The notes under the pieces: model-generated
What the model was told of the DNA's origin: nothing
Database searches by the model: none
The model's input: the letters and a program-made list of their open reading frames with translations, nothing else
Shown: positions 17,009-24,593 of the stretch, piece by piece
How the letters are laid out: the number at the start of each line of letters is the position of its first letter
Position numbering within the stretch: position 1 is the stretch's first letter
Program-made: the position numbers and the translations under genes
NCBI RefSeq assembly: GCF_026341515.1
Contig: NZ_JAPEOK010000001.1
Span: 8,866,001-8,930,000 of the forward strand
Source of the DNA: Streptomyces sp. NBC_00878
GTDB lineage: Bacteria > Actinomycetota > Actinomycetes > Streptomycetales > Streptomycetaceae
Length of the DNA stretch: 64,000 bases
Reading direction: 5' to 3'

Positions 17009-18370
17009 ATGGACCGCCGCATTTTCGGGCTGGAGAACGAGTACGGCGTCACGTGTACGTTCAGGGGACAGCGTCGCCTGTCTCCCGACGAGGTGGCGCG
17101 GTACCTCTTCCGCCGTGTCGTGTCATGGGGCCGCAGCAGCAATGTCTTTCTGCGAAACGGCGCCCGCCTCTATCTCGACGTGGGATCACATCCGGAATAC
17201 GCGACACCGGAATGTGACAACGTGACGGAACTGGTCACCCACGACAAGGCCGGCGAGCGCATTCTGGAAGGACTCCTGGTAGATGCCGAACGACGCCTGC
17301 ACGAGGAAGGAATCGCGGGCGACGTCTACCTCTTCAAGAACAACACCGACTCGGCGGGCAACTCCTACGGCTGCCACGAGAACTATCTGGTGGCCCGTCA
17401 CGGGGAGTTCTCCCGACTCGCGGACATCCTCATTCCCTTCCTCGTCACGAGGCAGCTTCTCTGCGGTGCCGGCAAGGTGCTGCAGACCCCGCGCGGTGCT
17501 GTGTACTGCGTGAGCCAGCGGGCCGAGCACATCTGGGAGGGCGTCTCCTCGGCGACGACCCGCTCCCGGCCGATCATCAACACCCGCGACGAACCGCACG
17601 CGGACGCGGAGCGCTACCGCCGGCTGCACGTCATCGTCGGCGACTCGAACATGTCCGAGACGACCATGCTCCTCAAGGTCGGCGCCACCGACCTGGTGCT
17701 GCGCATGATCGAGGCGGGCACGGTGATGCGCGACCTGACCCTGGAGAACCCGATCCGGGCCATCCGCGAGGTCAGCCACGACATCACGGGCCGCCGCAAG
17801 GTGCGCCTGGCCAGCGGCCGCGAGGCCTCGGCTCTTGACGTACAGCGCGAGTACTACGAGAAGGCCGTGGACTTCGTCGAGCGCCGCGGTATCCGTACCG
17901 GCGTCGTCGACCAGGTTCTGGAGCTGTGGGGCCGCACGCTCGACTCGATCGAGGCCGAGGACCTCGACCGGATCGGTACCGAAATCGACTGGGTGATGAA
18001 GTACAAGCTCATCGAGCGGTACCGCGCCAAGCACAACATGACCATGTCGAACCCGCGTGTCGCCCAGATAGACCTCGCCTACCACGACATCCACCGTCGC
18101 CGGGGTCTCTACTACCTGCTGGAGAAGCGGGGCCAAGCCGCCCGGATCTGCAACGACTTGAAGATCTTCGAGGGCAAGTCCGTACCGCCGCAGACCACTC
18201 GGGCCCGGCTGCGCGGCGACTTCATCCGGCGCGCTCAGGAACAGCGCCGCGACTTCACCGTCGACTGGGTCCACCTGAAGCTCAACGACCAGGCACAGCG
18301 CACAGTGTTGTGCAAGGACCCGTTCCGTTCCGTCGACGACCGGGTGGAGAAGCTCATCGCCGGAATGTGA
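17009..18370 (+). CDS. pafA: Pup--protein ligase PafA
   Basis: The 453-residue ligase joins the Pup C-terminal glutamate to substrate lysines using ATP. The start [18 protein letters not shown] is diagnostic. The region [17 protein letters not shown] holds the catalytic Asp, and [18 protein letters not shown] and [23 protein letters not shown] are shared with Dop. It lacks the Dop-type insertion. The C-terminal domain ([25 protein letters not shown]) contacts the active site in the family. It follows the MFS gene by nine nucleotides and is separated from prcBA by the LacI/MFS pair. A terminator-like hairpin follows the stop. Confidence 0.97.
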   Translation: MDRRIFGLENEYGVTCTFRGQRRLSPDEVARYLFRRVVSWGRSSNVFLRNGARLYLDVGSHPEYATPECDNVTELVTHDKAGERILEGLLVDAERRLHEEGIAGDVYLFKNNTDSAGNSYGCHENYLVARHGEFSRLADILIPFLVTRQLLCGAGKVLQTPRGAVYCVSQRAEHIWEGVSSATTRSRPIINTRDEPHADAERYRRLHVIVGDSNMSETTMLLKVGATDLVLRMIEAGTVMRDLTLENPIRAIREVSHDITGRRKVRLASGREASALDVQREYYEKAVDFVERRGIRTGVVDQVLELWGRTLDSIEAEDLDRIGTEIDWVMKYKLIERYRAKHNMTMSNPRVAQIDLAYHDIHRRRGLYYLLEKRGQAARICNDLKIFEGKSVPPQTTRARLRGDFIRRAQEQRRDFTVDWVHLKLNDQAQRTVLCKDPFRSVDDRVEKLIAGM

Positions 18371-18408
18371 GCCAGGACGCGTCCGGAGAGATTCCGGAAC
18401 GCAACGCG

Positions 18409-18437
18409 GGGCGCCGTACGTTTTCCGTACGGCGCCC
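18409..18437 (+). terminator. Hairpin terminator after pafA
   Basis: GGGCGCCGTACG (18409-18420), loop TTTTC, CGTACGGCGCCC (18426-18437), then TCTC. A perfect 12-bp stem. Confidence 0.8.
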
Positions 18438-18499
18438 TCTCACGTCGTAGAGTTGCGCGCACGCCATCAACCAAGATCGACCGATACGAGGCCCCCACC

Positions 18500-19507
18500 G
18501 TGCGCCGACGCTCACTTCTTCTTGCCGTCCCCGCTGGACTGGTCACTCTCGCCGGATGCGGTGACGACGACAAGTCGGACGAGGCACAGTCCAGCGACAG
18601 CCCGTCCCCTTCGGCCTCGCCCTCGGGCTCGGCGCCCCCGCCGCCGAAGATCGTCGACGGACCGCTGCCGGCCATCACCGCCGGTGAGAAGTTCGGTGAG
18701 AAGCCCACCGTCGCCAAGGGCAGCGGTGACCCCTCGAAGGACCTCGCGGTCGAGACGGTCATCGTGGGCACCGGCCAGACGGTCGCGGAGAACGACTTCG
18801 TCCAGGCCCACTACCTGGGCCAGATCTGGTCCTCGGGGGAGGTCTTCGACAACTCCTACGACCGCAAGACGCCGCTCATCATCCAGCTCGCCCAGGGCCA
18901 GATCATCGACGGCTGGCGCTATGCCCTCGCGGGCAAGAAGACCGGCAGCCGTGTCGAGATGGCGGTCCCCCCGACCTGGGGCTACGGCACGTCGGGCAAC
19001 TCGCAGGCGGGTATCAAGGGCACCGACACGCTGGTCTTCGTGGTCGACATCCAGAAGACGTTCAACGGCAAGAGCTCCGCGAAGGGCACGTCCGTCGCGC
19101 AGGACAACACCGACCTGCCGAAGGTCGGTACCAACACCGACGGCAAGGCCCCCTCCATCGACGTGCCGAAGAAGACCGCGCCGACGAAGCTCGTCGCGAA
19201 CTACATCCTTGAGGGTGACGGGGACGTGGTCGGCAAGGACGACAGCCTCCTCGTGCAGTACAAGGGCGTGCTGTGGGCGGACGGCAAGGAGTTCGACTCC
19301 TCGTACAGCCGCGGACAGCTCACCTCGTTCCCGCTGGCGCAGGTCGTCAAGGGCTGGGCGCAGGGCCTGACCGGCAAGAAGGTCGGCAGCCGGGTCCTCA
19401 TCGTCGTTCCGCCGGCGCTGGGCTACGGAGACAACCCGCCGCAGGGCAGCTCCATCAAGAAGGACTCGGTGCTGGTCTTCTCCGTCGACATCATCGCGAA
19501 GATGTAA
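18500..19507 (+). CDS. Lipoprotein with two FKBP-type peptidyl-prolyl isomerase domains
   Basis: The 335-residue protein begins MRRRSLLLAVPAGLVTLAGC, a lipoprotein signal with lipobox LAGC. A Ser/Pro-rich linker (PSPSASPSGSAPPPP) and two FKBP folds follow. The first (about 75-195) has ENDFVQAHYLGQIWSSGEVFDNSYD and WRYALAGKKTGSRVEMAVPPTWGYG. The second (about 225-335) has DDSLLVQYKGVLWADGKEFDSSYSRG and GWAQGLTGKKVGSRVLIVVPPALGYG. It probably acts on proline bonds of exported proteins at the outer face of the membrane. GTG 18500 is the start. The fully cytoplasmic FKBP paralogue follows 87 nt later; the pair is a regular neighbour of pafA in streptomycetes. Confidence 0.94.
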   Translation: MRRRSLLLAVPAGLVTLAGCGDDDKSDEAQSSDSPSPSASPSGSAPPPPKIVDGPLPAITAGEKFGEKPTVAKGSGDPSKDLAVETVIVGTGQTVAENDFVQAHYLGQIWSSGEVFDNSYDRKTPLIIQLAQGQIIDGWRYALAGKKTGSRVEMAVPPTWGYGTSGNSQAGIKGTDTLVFVVDIQKTFNGKSSAKGTSVAQDNTDLPKVGTNTDGKAPSIDVPKKTAPTKLVANYILEGDGDVVGKDDSLLVQYKGVLWADGKEFDSSYSRGQLTSFPLAQVVKGWAQGLTGKKVGSRVLIVVPPALGYGDNPPQGSSIKKDSVLVFSVDIIAKM

Positions 19508-19594
19508 CCCCTTCGGGGATGTAAGACTGTCCGCGTTGCCTTGTCACACAGAGGCGTCGCAAACATGTGCCGCAAACAAGCAGGAGCCAGAAAC

Positions 19595-19969
19595 GTGAGC
19601 ATCGACAAGCCCGAGATCGACTTCCCGGGCGGCGAGCCCCCGGCGGACCTCGAGATCAAGGACATCTGGGAGGGCGACGGCCCGGTGGCCAAGGCGGGCG
19701 ACACCGTCTCCGTCCACTACGTCGGCGTGGCCTTCTCCTCCGGCGAGGAGTTCGATGCCTCCTGGAACCGCGGTACGCCGCTCAAGTTCCAGCTGGGTGC
19801 CGGCCAGGTCATCGCCGGCTGGGACCAGGGCGTACAGGGCATGAAGGTCGGCGGCCGCCGTCAGCTGACCATCCCCTCGCACCTCGCCTACGGCGAGCGT
19901 GGCGCCGGTGGCGGCCGGATCGCGCCCGGCGAGACGCTGATCTTCGTCTGCGACCTGGTCGGGGTCTGA
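19595..19969 (+). CDS. Cytoplasmic FKBP-type peptidyl-prolyl cis-trans isomerase
   Basis: The 124-residue single-domain FKBP contains GDTVSVHYVGVAFSSGEEFDASW, GQVIAGWDQGVQGMKVGGRR and HLAYGERGAGGGRIAPGETLIFVCDL, which carry the aromatic pocket residues and the AYG loop. There is no signal peptide, so it acts in the cytoplasm. GTG 19595 is chosen because AGGAG lies nine nucleotides upstream and the N-terminus then matches the family (MSIDKPEIDFPGGEPP). It follows the FKBP lipoprotein gene and is followed by a strong terminator. Confidence 0.94.
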   Translation: MSIDKPEIDFPGGEPPADLEIKDIWEGDGPVAKAGDTVSVHYVGVAFSSGEEFDASWNRGTPLKFQLGAGQVIAGWDQGVQGMKVGGRRQLTIPSHLAYGERGAGGGRIAPGETLIFVCDLVGV

Positions 19970-20101
19970 GTCTCCCCGGAGGGCGTCCGGGGGAGCCCGC
20001 GGTGACCGTGTGGGGGAGACCTGCGGTGACCGGCCGGAGCAGACCCACGGTCCGATCTTCGTATGCCGTGTGATCGTGGTTCGACCGGACCCGATCACTT
20101 G

Positions 20102-20135
20102 GGGCCCATGCCTGTGCGGGCATGGGCCCTCGGCT
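20102..20135 (+). terminator. Intrinsic terminator before pafB
   Basis: GGGCCCATGCC (20102-20112) pairs with GGCATGGGCCC (20119-20129), followed by TCGGCTTTT. It separates the FKBP genes from pafBC. Confidence 0.85.
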
Positions 20136-20197
20136 TTTGCCACGGGACCCCGGGGCGGTACGGTCATCGGTCGGAAGCACCATAGGGAAGGGCATCG

Positions 20198-21151
20198 ATG
20201 GCCATTGCCAAGGCAGAGCGGCTGATGAACCTGGCGCTGTGTCTGCTCGGGACGCGGCGGCCGCTCAGCAAGCGCGAACTCCGCGAGTCCATCGAGGCCT
20301 ATCTGGAAGCCAGTTCGGACGACTCCTTCAACCGGATGTTCGAGCGCGACAAGGATGATCTGCGCGAACTCGGCCTGGTCATCGAGACGGTGGAGAACCT
20401 CGACGGCGAAGTCGGCTATCTGGCCCGCCGCGACAGCAACCGGCTGCCTCCCATCACCCTCGACGCCGAGGAGGCCGCGGCCCTCGGCCTCGCCGCCAAG
20501 GTCTGGCAGCAGGCCCGCCTCGCGGGCGCGGCGAGCGGGGCCCTGCAGAAACTGCGCGCCGCGGGCCTCCCCGAGGACGTCGATCCGTACGAGGCGCATG
20601 GCGCACTGGAACCGCGGATCCCCGTGCACGAGGCCGCGTTCGAGCCTTTGATGCTCGCCTGCCGCGACCGGCGGCCCGTCGCCTTCGACTACCGCAAGGC
20701 GACCGCGGCCCGGCCCGAGCCCCGCCATGTCGAGCCCTGGGCCCTGGAGTGCTGGCGCGGCCACTGGTACCTGGCCGGCTGGGACCGCGACCGGGGCGCC
20801 GAGCGGGTCTTCCGGCTGTCCAGGATCACCGGCAAGGTCCGTACGCGCGCCGGGAAGTACACGGCCCAGGTGCCCGACGTCGTCACCGTGCGGGAGACCG
20901 TCGCGAGCTGGGCGGGAGACATCGCCGACCGCTCCGCGCTGATCCGGCTGCGGTCGGGCTCGGGCTACCCGCTGCGCGCCAAGGCCGCCTCCGTACGGGA
21001 ACTCGGTGGCGGGTGGGACGAGTTGGAGATTCCGTACGGGCACGGTCTGGACGCCTGGCTCGTCGAGTTCGGGCCCGACGTGGTCGTCCTGGAACCGGCC
21101 GAGCTGCGGTCCGACGTCGTCGACCGGCTGCGCGCCGTGGCCAAGGGCTGA
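20198..21151 (+). CDS. pafB: WYL-domain transcriptional regulator PafB
   Basis: The 317-residue protein has an N-terminal winged helix (about 1-65, RLMNLALCLLGTRRPLSKRELRESI and FNRMFERDKDDLRELG). A WYL domain (about 140-225) includes ACRDRRPVAFDYRKA and HVEPWALECWRGHWYLAGWDRDRGAERVFRLSRI; a C-terminal WCX region completes it. In mycobacteria PafB and PafC together activate the LexA-independent DNA-damage response, and the WYL domain senses single-stranded DNA. ATG 20198 is preceded by AGGGAAGGG. pafC follows after 16 nt, so the two are certainly co-transcribed and probably co-translated. Confidence 0.95.
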   Translation: MAIAKAERLMNLALCLLGTRRPLSKRELRESIEAYLEASSDDSFNRMFERDKDDLRELGLVIETVENLDGEVGYLARRDSNRLPPITLDAEEAAALGLAAKVWQQARLAGAASGALQKLRAAGLPEDVDPYEAHGALEPRIPVHEAAFEPLMLACRDRRPVAFDYRKATAARPEPRHVEPWALECWRGHWYLAGWDRDRGAERVFRLSRITGKVRTRAGKYTAQVPDVVTVRETVASWAGDIADRSALIRLRSGSGYPLRAKAASVRELGGGWDELEIPYGHGLDAWLVEFGPDVVVLEPAELRSDVVDRLRAVAKG

Positions 21152-21167
21152 GGGGGAACGTAAGAAA

Positions 21168-22391
21168 GTGGCAGGAAAACCGGCCAGGCCGGGAAACGCG
21201 ATCGACCAGACCCGGCGGATGCTCTCCCTCGTGACCTATCTGCGCGAGCGCCCCGGCGCGCGGATCGAGGACGTCGCGCGGGCCTTCGGGATCACCGAGG
21301 ACGAGCTGATCTCCGACCTCGACGTGCTGCCGCTGTGCGGGACCAGTTTCCGCGGGGGCGATCTGCTCGACATCGACACCGACGGCGACCGCATCTGGTG
21401 GCACAACCCGGACGACGTCGCCGAGCCGCTGCGGATCGCCGCCGACGAGGCGACCGCGCTGCTGGTGGCCGCACGGGCCGTGTCGACGCTGCCCGGACTG
21501 CGTGAGGGCGACCGGCAGGCGCTGCTGCGCGCCACCGCGAAGGTGGAGGCCGCCTCGGGCGAGGCCGCGGGAGCCAGCGCCCGGCTGTCGGTCACCTTCG
21601 AATCCGAGGGCGGCGTCTTCGCCGATGTCGACCGGGCGATCTCCGAGCGGCGCAGGCTCTGGATCCGCTACTACTCGCCCTCGCGGGACGAGCTCACCGA
21701 GCGGGAGATCGACCCGATCCGCCTGGTCAGCGTCGGGCACACGTACGTGGAGGCGTGGTGCCGCCGCTCCGAGGCGCGGCGCACCTTCCGGCTGGACCGG
21801 GTCGCCGAGATCAAGATCCTCGACGAGCCGTCCGCGCCGCCCGAGGTCGAGCTGCGGGACCTCTCCGAAGGGCTGGTGCAGCCGGCCGCCGAGGATCCAG
21901 AGGTGGTCGTGGAGGTCAGCCCCGGCGGGCGCTGGGTCGCCGAGTACTACCCGCACGACAGCGCCGAGGAGCTCCCGGACGGCGGTCTGCGCATCACCCT
22001 GCGCGCCCCCGACCCGGCGTCGCTGCGCCGCCTCGCGCTGCGGCTCGGCCGGGACGGCCGGATCGTCTCGCCGCCGGAGGTCGCGGACAGCGCCCGGCAG
22101 GCGGCCCGTGAGGCACTCGCGGCGTACGACGGACCGCGGGGAGCCCACGACGGCGGGGACCGGCCGCAGGGCGCTCCCGGTGCGCCGTCTCGCGAAGGCG
22201 GCCCCGCCGCTCCGGCCGACGGCGGTGAGGGAGCACGGCTCCACGGTGGTGAGGGAGCGCTCGGCGGCGGTGACGGAGTACTCGGCCGTGGTGACGGAGT
22301 ACTCGACCGCGGCGAGGGAGCGCAGCGCCCGGACGACGGGCCGCACGGAGTTCATGACGGGCTGTACGGCAGGCAGGAGCAAGGGCTTTGA
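21168..22391 (+). CDS. pafC: WYL-domain transcriptional regulator PafC with repetitive C-terminal tail
   Basis: The 407-residue partner of PafB has a winged helix (about 12-70: IDQTRRMLSLVTYLRERPGARIEDVARAFGI), a WYL domain (about 145-230: AISERRRLWIRYYSPSRDELTEREIDPIRLVSVGHTYVEAWCRRSEARRTFRLDRV), and a C-terminal WCX-like part to about 320. After that a Gly/Asp/Glu-rich tail of about 80 residues is encoded by tandem DNA repeats and is absent from ordinary PafC proteins (~320 residues). GTG 21168 gives MAGKPARPGN. The tail is probably disordered; whether it is functional or a repeat expansion into the former 3' end cannot be told here. Confidence 0.92.
   Translation: MAGKPARPGNAIDQTRRMLSLVTYLRERPGARIEDVARAFGITEDELISDLDVLPLCGTSFRGGDLLDIDTDGDRIWWHNPDDVAEPLRIAADEATALLVAARAVSTLPGLREGDRQALLRATAKVEAASGEAAGASARLSVTFESEGGVFADVDRAISERRRLWIRYYSPSRDELTEREIDPIRLVSVGHTYVEAWCRRSEARRTFRLDRVAEIKILDEPSAPPEVELRDLSEGLVQPAAEDPEVVVEVSPGGRWVAEYYPHDSAEELPDGGLRITLRAPDPASLRRLALRLGRDGRIVSPPEVADSARQAAREALAAYDGPRGAHDGGDRPQGAPGAPSREGGPAAPADGGEGARLHGGEGALGGGDGVLGRGDGVLDRGEGAQRPDDGPHGVHDGLYGRQEQGL
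22222..22330 (+). repeat. Tandem repeats inside the pafC 3' end
   Basis: Imperfect 18-24-bp units built around GGTGAGGGAGC and GGTGACGGAGTACTCG recur about six times in frame and encode GGEGA/GGDGVL-type units. Copy-number variation between strains would be expected. Confidence 0.8.
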
Positions 22392-22402
22392 GCGGGTCGG
22401 CG

Positions 22403-22690
22403 ATGTCTGGTATCAGTGAAATGTCCGTAGCATCCGCATTTTCTGGGATGACGAGGGTCGACCCCGTGGTGTTCAAGGCCGCGTGCCCCGACTGCCGGGC
22501 CGGCTTCGAACTCTCCGCGAACGCCCTGCGCCTGGTCATCGGCGCCACACATCGGACCACTTTCTACTCCTTCACCTGCCCCGAGTGCGGTGCGGGGGTG
22601 CGCAAGCCGGCCGGGGAGCGCATCGTCGAACTCCTCACCGGCGGAGGGGTGCGGGCCCTGCGGCTGCACGCGACGGTTCAGGGGGCTTAG
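22403..22690 (+). CDS. Small zinc-ribbon-like protein, unknown function
   Basis: There are two cysteine pairs, ACPDC and TCPEC, separated by about 30 residues (FELSANALRLVIG... between them), which should bind one zinc ion. The 95-residue form starts at ATG 22403. ATG 22421 and ATG 22448 (MTRVDPVVFKAACPDC) are alternatives, and none has a strong ribosome-binding site. The last is the most compact start relative to the conserved part. It follows pafC by 11 nt and precedes a one-helix membrane protein by nine, so it is likely part of the same transcript. Function unknown. Confidence 0.7.
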   Translation: MSGISEMSVASAFSGMTRVDPVVFKAACPDCRAGFELSANALRLVIGATHRTTFYSFTCPECGAGVRKPAGERIVELLTGGGVRALRLHATVQGA

Positions 22691-22699
22691 GGTCGAGCC

Positions 22700-22894
22700 A
22701 TGTTCTGGCCGATGTTCGCGATCGCTGTGGGTTTCCTGGGAATCGCCGTCCTCGGCGTACTCGCCGTCCGCGTCTTCCTGGAGGCGGAACGGCTGGGCAG
22801 GCAGGTCACCGAGTCCGCACGCAGGATCAATCGCGCGGCCGAGGACCTGGAGCACGCCACCGCCGGTGCGGCCCGCGCCGCGGACGCCTTCTGA
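22700..22894 (+). CDS. Small single-pass membrane protein, unknown function
   Basis: The 64-residue protein has one N-terminal transmembrane helix (FWPMFAIAVGFLGIAVLGVL, about 2-24) and a charged amphipathic tail, ERLGRQVTESARRINRAAEDLEHA. That topology resembles TatA/DUF948-type proteins. ATG 22700 lies nine nucleotides after the zinc-ribbon gene. Its position just before tatAC may be coincidental. Function not recognised. Confidence 0.75.
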   Translation: MFWPMFAIAVGFLGIAVLGVLAVRVFLEAERLGRQVTESARRINRAAEDLEHATAGAARAADAF

Positions 22895-23131
22895 GCCCTC
22901 CTGTGCGCACGCTTTGAGTCACTCTCACCTGTCGACCTCGCAGATTCGGCAGGTACGCTGCTGGTCGTGGCCCGGAGAGCGAGGCGCGGGCCGCAAACTG
23001 GGAGTACGCACAGGGATTGCCCCGCGTTTACCCCTGAGCGTTACGATCGCTGCCAGCACGGCTCTCGGACAAACGTCCGACCGGCCGGGCAGCAACCCAA
23101 CCACGCCGCCTCGGTGAGAAGGTAAAAGCTT

Positions 23132-23422
23132 ATGTTCGGAAGGCTCGGCGCTCCCGAGATCATTCTCATCCTCGTCGTCATCATCCTGCTGTTCGGCGCG
23201 AAGAAGCTTCCGGACATGGCCCGCTCGCTGGGCAAGTCCGCCCGCATCCTCAAGAGCGAGGCCAAGGCGATGAAGACGGAGGGCAAGGACGACAGTGCCA
23301 CTCCCGCCGCCCCGCCGCACGACGACCAGCAGTCCCCGGTCCAGCGCACCATCCAGGCCGCACCCGGCGACGTGACCAGCTCGCGCCCGGTCACCGAGCC
23401 GACGGACACCACCAAGCGCTGA
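23132..23422 (+). CDS. tatA: Twin-arginine translocase subunit TatA
   Basis: The 96-residue pore-forming subunit carries the signature [36 protein letters not shown]: short N-terminal helix, hinge FGAKKLP, then an amphipathic helix. The C-terminal half is charged and Pro/Thr-rich. TatA multimerises with TatC to export folded proteins bearing RR signal peptides, a heavily used route in streptomycetes. ATG 23132 follows GAGAAGGTAAAAGCTT. tatC starts 47 nt downstream. The 237-nt gap before tatA carries no recognisable gene and presumably holds its promoter. Confidence 0.96.
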   Translation: MFGRLGAPEIILILVVIILLFGAKKLPDMARSLGKSARILKSEAKAMKTEGKDDSATPAAPPHDDQQSPVQRTIQAAPGDVTSSRPVTEPTDTTKR

Positions 23423-23469
23423 CGCAGGGCCGGTGACCTCCGGCCCCCTGCACGAGATGGGAACGTGGG

Positions 23470-24420
23470 TTGCTGAAGTCCGCCCGCAAGCAGGAGAAGG
23501 ATCCCGATGGGCGGATGCCCCTCGTGGAACACCTTCGCGAGCTGCGCAACCGGTTGGCGAAAGCGCTGCTGGCGATCGTCGTCATCACCATCGGTGCTGC
23601 CTTCTTCTACAAGGACATCATCGAGTTCTTCACGAACCCGATCCTCGATGCGGTGGGGTGCGACTCCACCTTCTCCGAGTTGGCGCAGCAGAAGAGCGGG
23701 ACCTGTGCCCGTATCGTGCTGAACGGTCTGCTGACGCCGTTCACACTCGCGTTGAAGGTCTCGCTGATGGCGGGTGTCATCTTCGCCTCGCCGGTCTGGC
23801 TGTACCAGCTCTGGGCCTTTGTGGCTCCTGGTCTGCACCGGCACGAGAGGAAGTACGCGTACGCGTTCGTCGCCACGGGCGTTCCGCTCTTCCTCGGCGG
23901 CGCCTTCTTCGCGTACAAGACGCTGCCGACGATGGCGAAAGTGCTCATGGAGTTCTCGCCGGCGGATCTGGACAACCAGCTGCCACTGGACGACCTCCTG
24001 GACCTGATCGTCCGTATGGTGCTGGTCTTCGGCCTCTCCTTCGAGCTGCCCCTGCTGCTGGTGATGCTCAATCTCACCGGAATTCTCACCGGCAGGCGAA
24101 TGCTCGGCTGGTGGCGCGGCATGATCATGGGCATCACTGTCTTCGCGGCCGTGGCCACGCCCAGCACCGATCCGCTGACGATGTTGGCACTGGCCGGGCC
24201 CATCTGGGTCCTGTACTTCCTGGCGACGTTCTTCTCGCTGGCCAACGACGGGCGCAGAAAGCGGCGTGACGCCGCGGGACCGGACGACGACGAAGCCTCC
24301 GAGCTCGATCTCACGCCCGAGGACATCGGCGAGATCGAGTCCGTGTCGGCGAGCCGCTCGCTTCCGGCACAGGCCGACGCCGAGCGCGACCGGATCAACG
24401 GCTACGACGACGTGACGTGA
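23470..24420 (+). CDS. tatC: Twin-arginine translocase subunit TatC
   Basis: The 316-residue polytopic receptor for RR signal peptides has the N-terminal cytoplasmic MPLVEHLRELRNRLAKALLAI with the conserved Glu-Leu-Arg segment. Six transmembrane helices and a WLYQLWAFVAPGLHRHERKY loop follow, and the C-terminal core ends about residue 260. The remaining ~55 residues are acidic (PDDDEASELDLTPEDIGEIES), an actinobacterial extension. The TTG start at 23470 agrees with the conserved N-terminus (MLKSARKQEKDPDG). It forms an operon with tatA. Confidence 0.95.
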   Translation: MLKSARKQEKDPDGRMPLVEHLRELRNRLAKALLAIVVITIGAAFFYKDIIEFFTNPILDAVGCDSTFSELAQQKSGTCARIVLNGLLTPFTLALKVSLMAGVIFASPVWLYQLWAFVAPGLHRHERKYAYAFVATGVPLFLGGAFFAYKTLPTMAKVLMEFSPADLDNQLPLDDLLDLIVRMVLVFGLSFELPLLLVMLNLTGILTGRRMLGWWRGMIMGITVFAAVATPSTDPLTMLALAGPIWVLYFLATFFSLANDGRRKRRDAAGPDDDEASELDLTPEDIGEIESVSASRSLPAQADAERDRINGYDDVT

Positions 24421-24458
24421 CCTTGACCTGACTGAGGTGCCGGACGACCGCCGAGGAC

Positions 24459-24480
24459 GCCCTCACGCGCGCGTGAGGGC
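24459..24480. terminator. Palindromic hairpin after tatC
   Basis: GCCCTCACGCG (24459-24469) and its exact complement to 24480 form a 22-bp perfect palindrome between tatC and helY. No T-run. Confidence 0.65.
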
Positions 24481-24593
24481 GTCGACGACGGCCCGGGCGG
24501 ACGTTCGTGAGCTGGTCGGACACCGGATCCACAACCTCCGATCGGATATTGATCGTCCTGTTGTCAGTGGTGGCCGGTAGTCTCGAAAGCACG

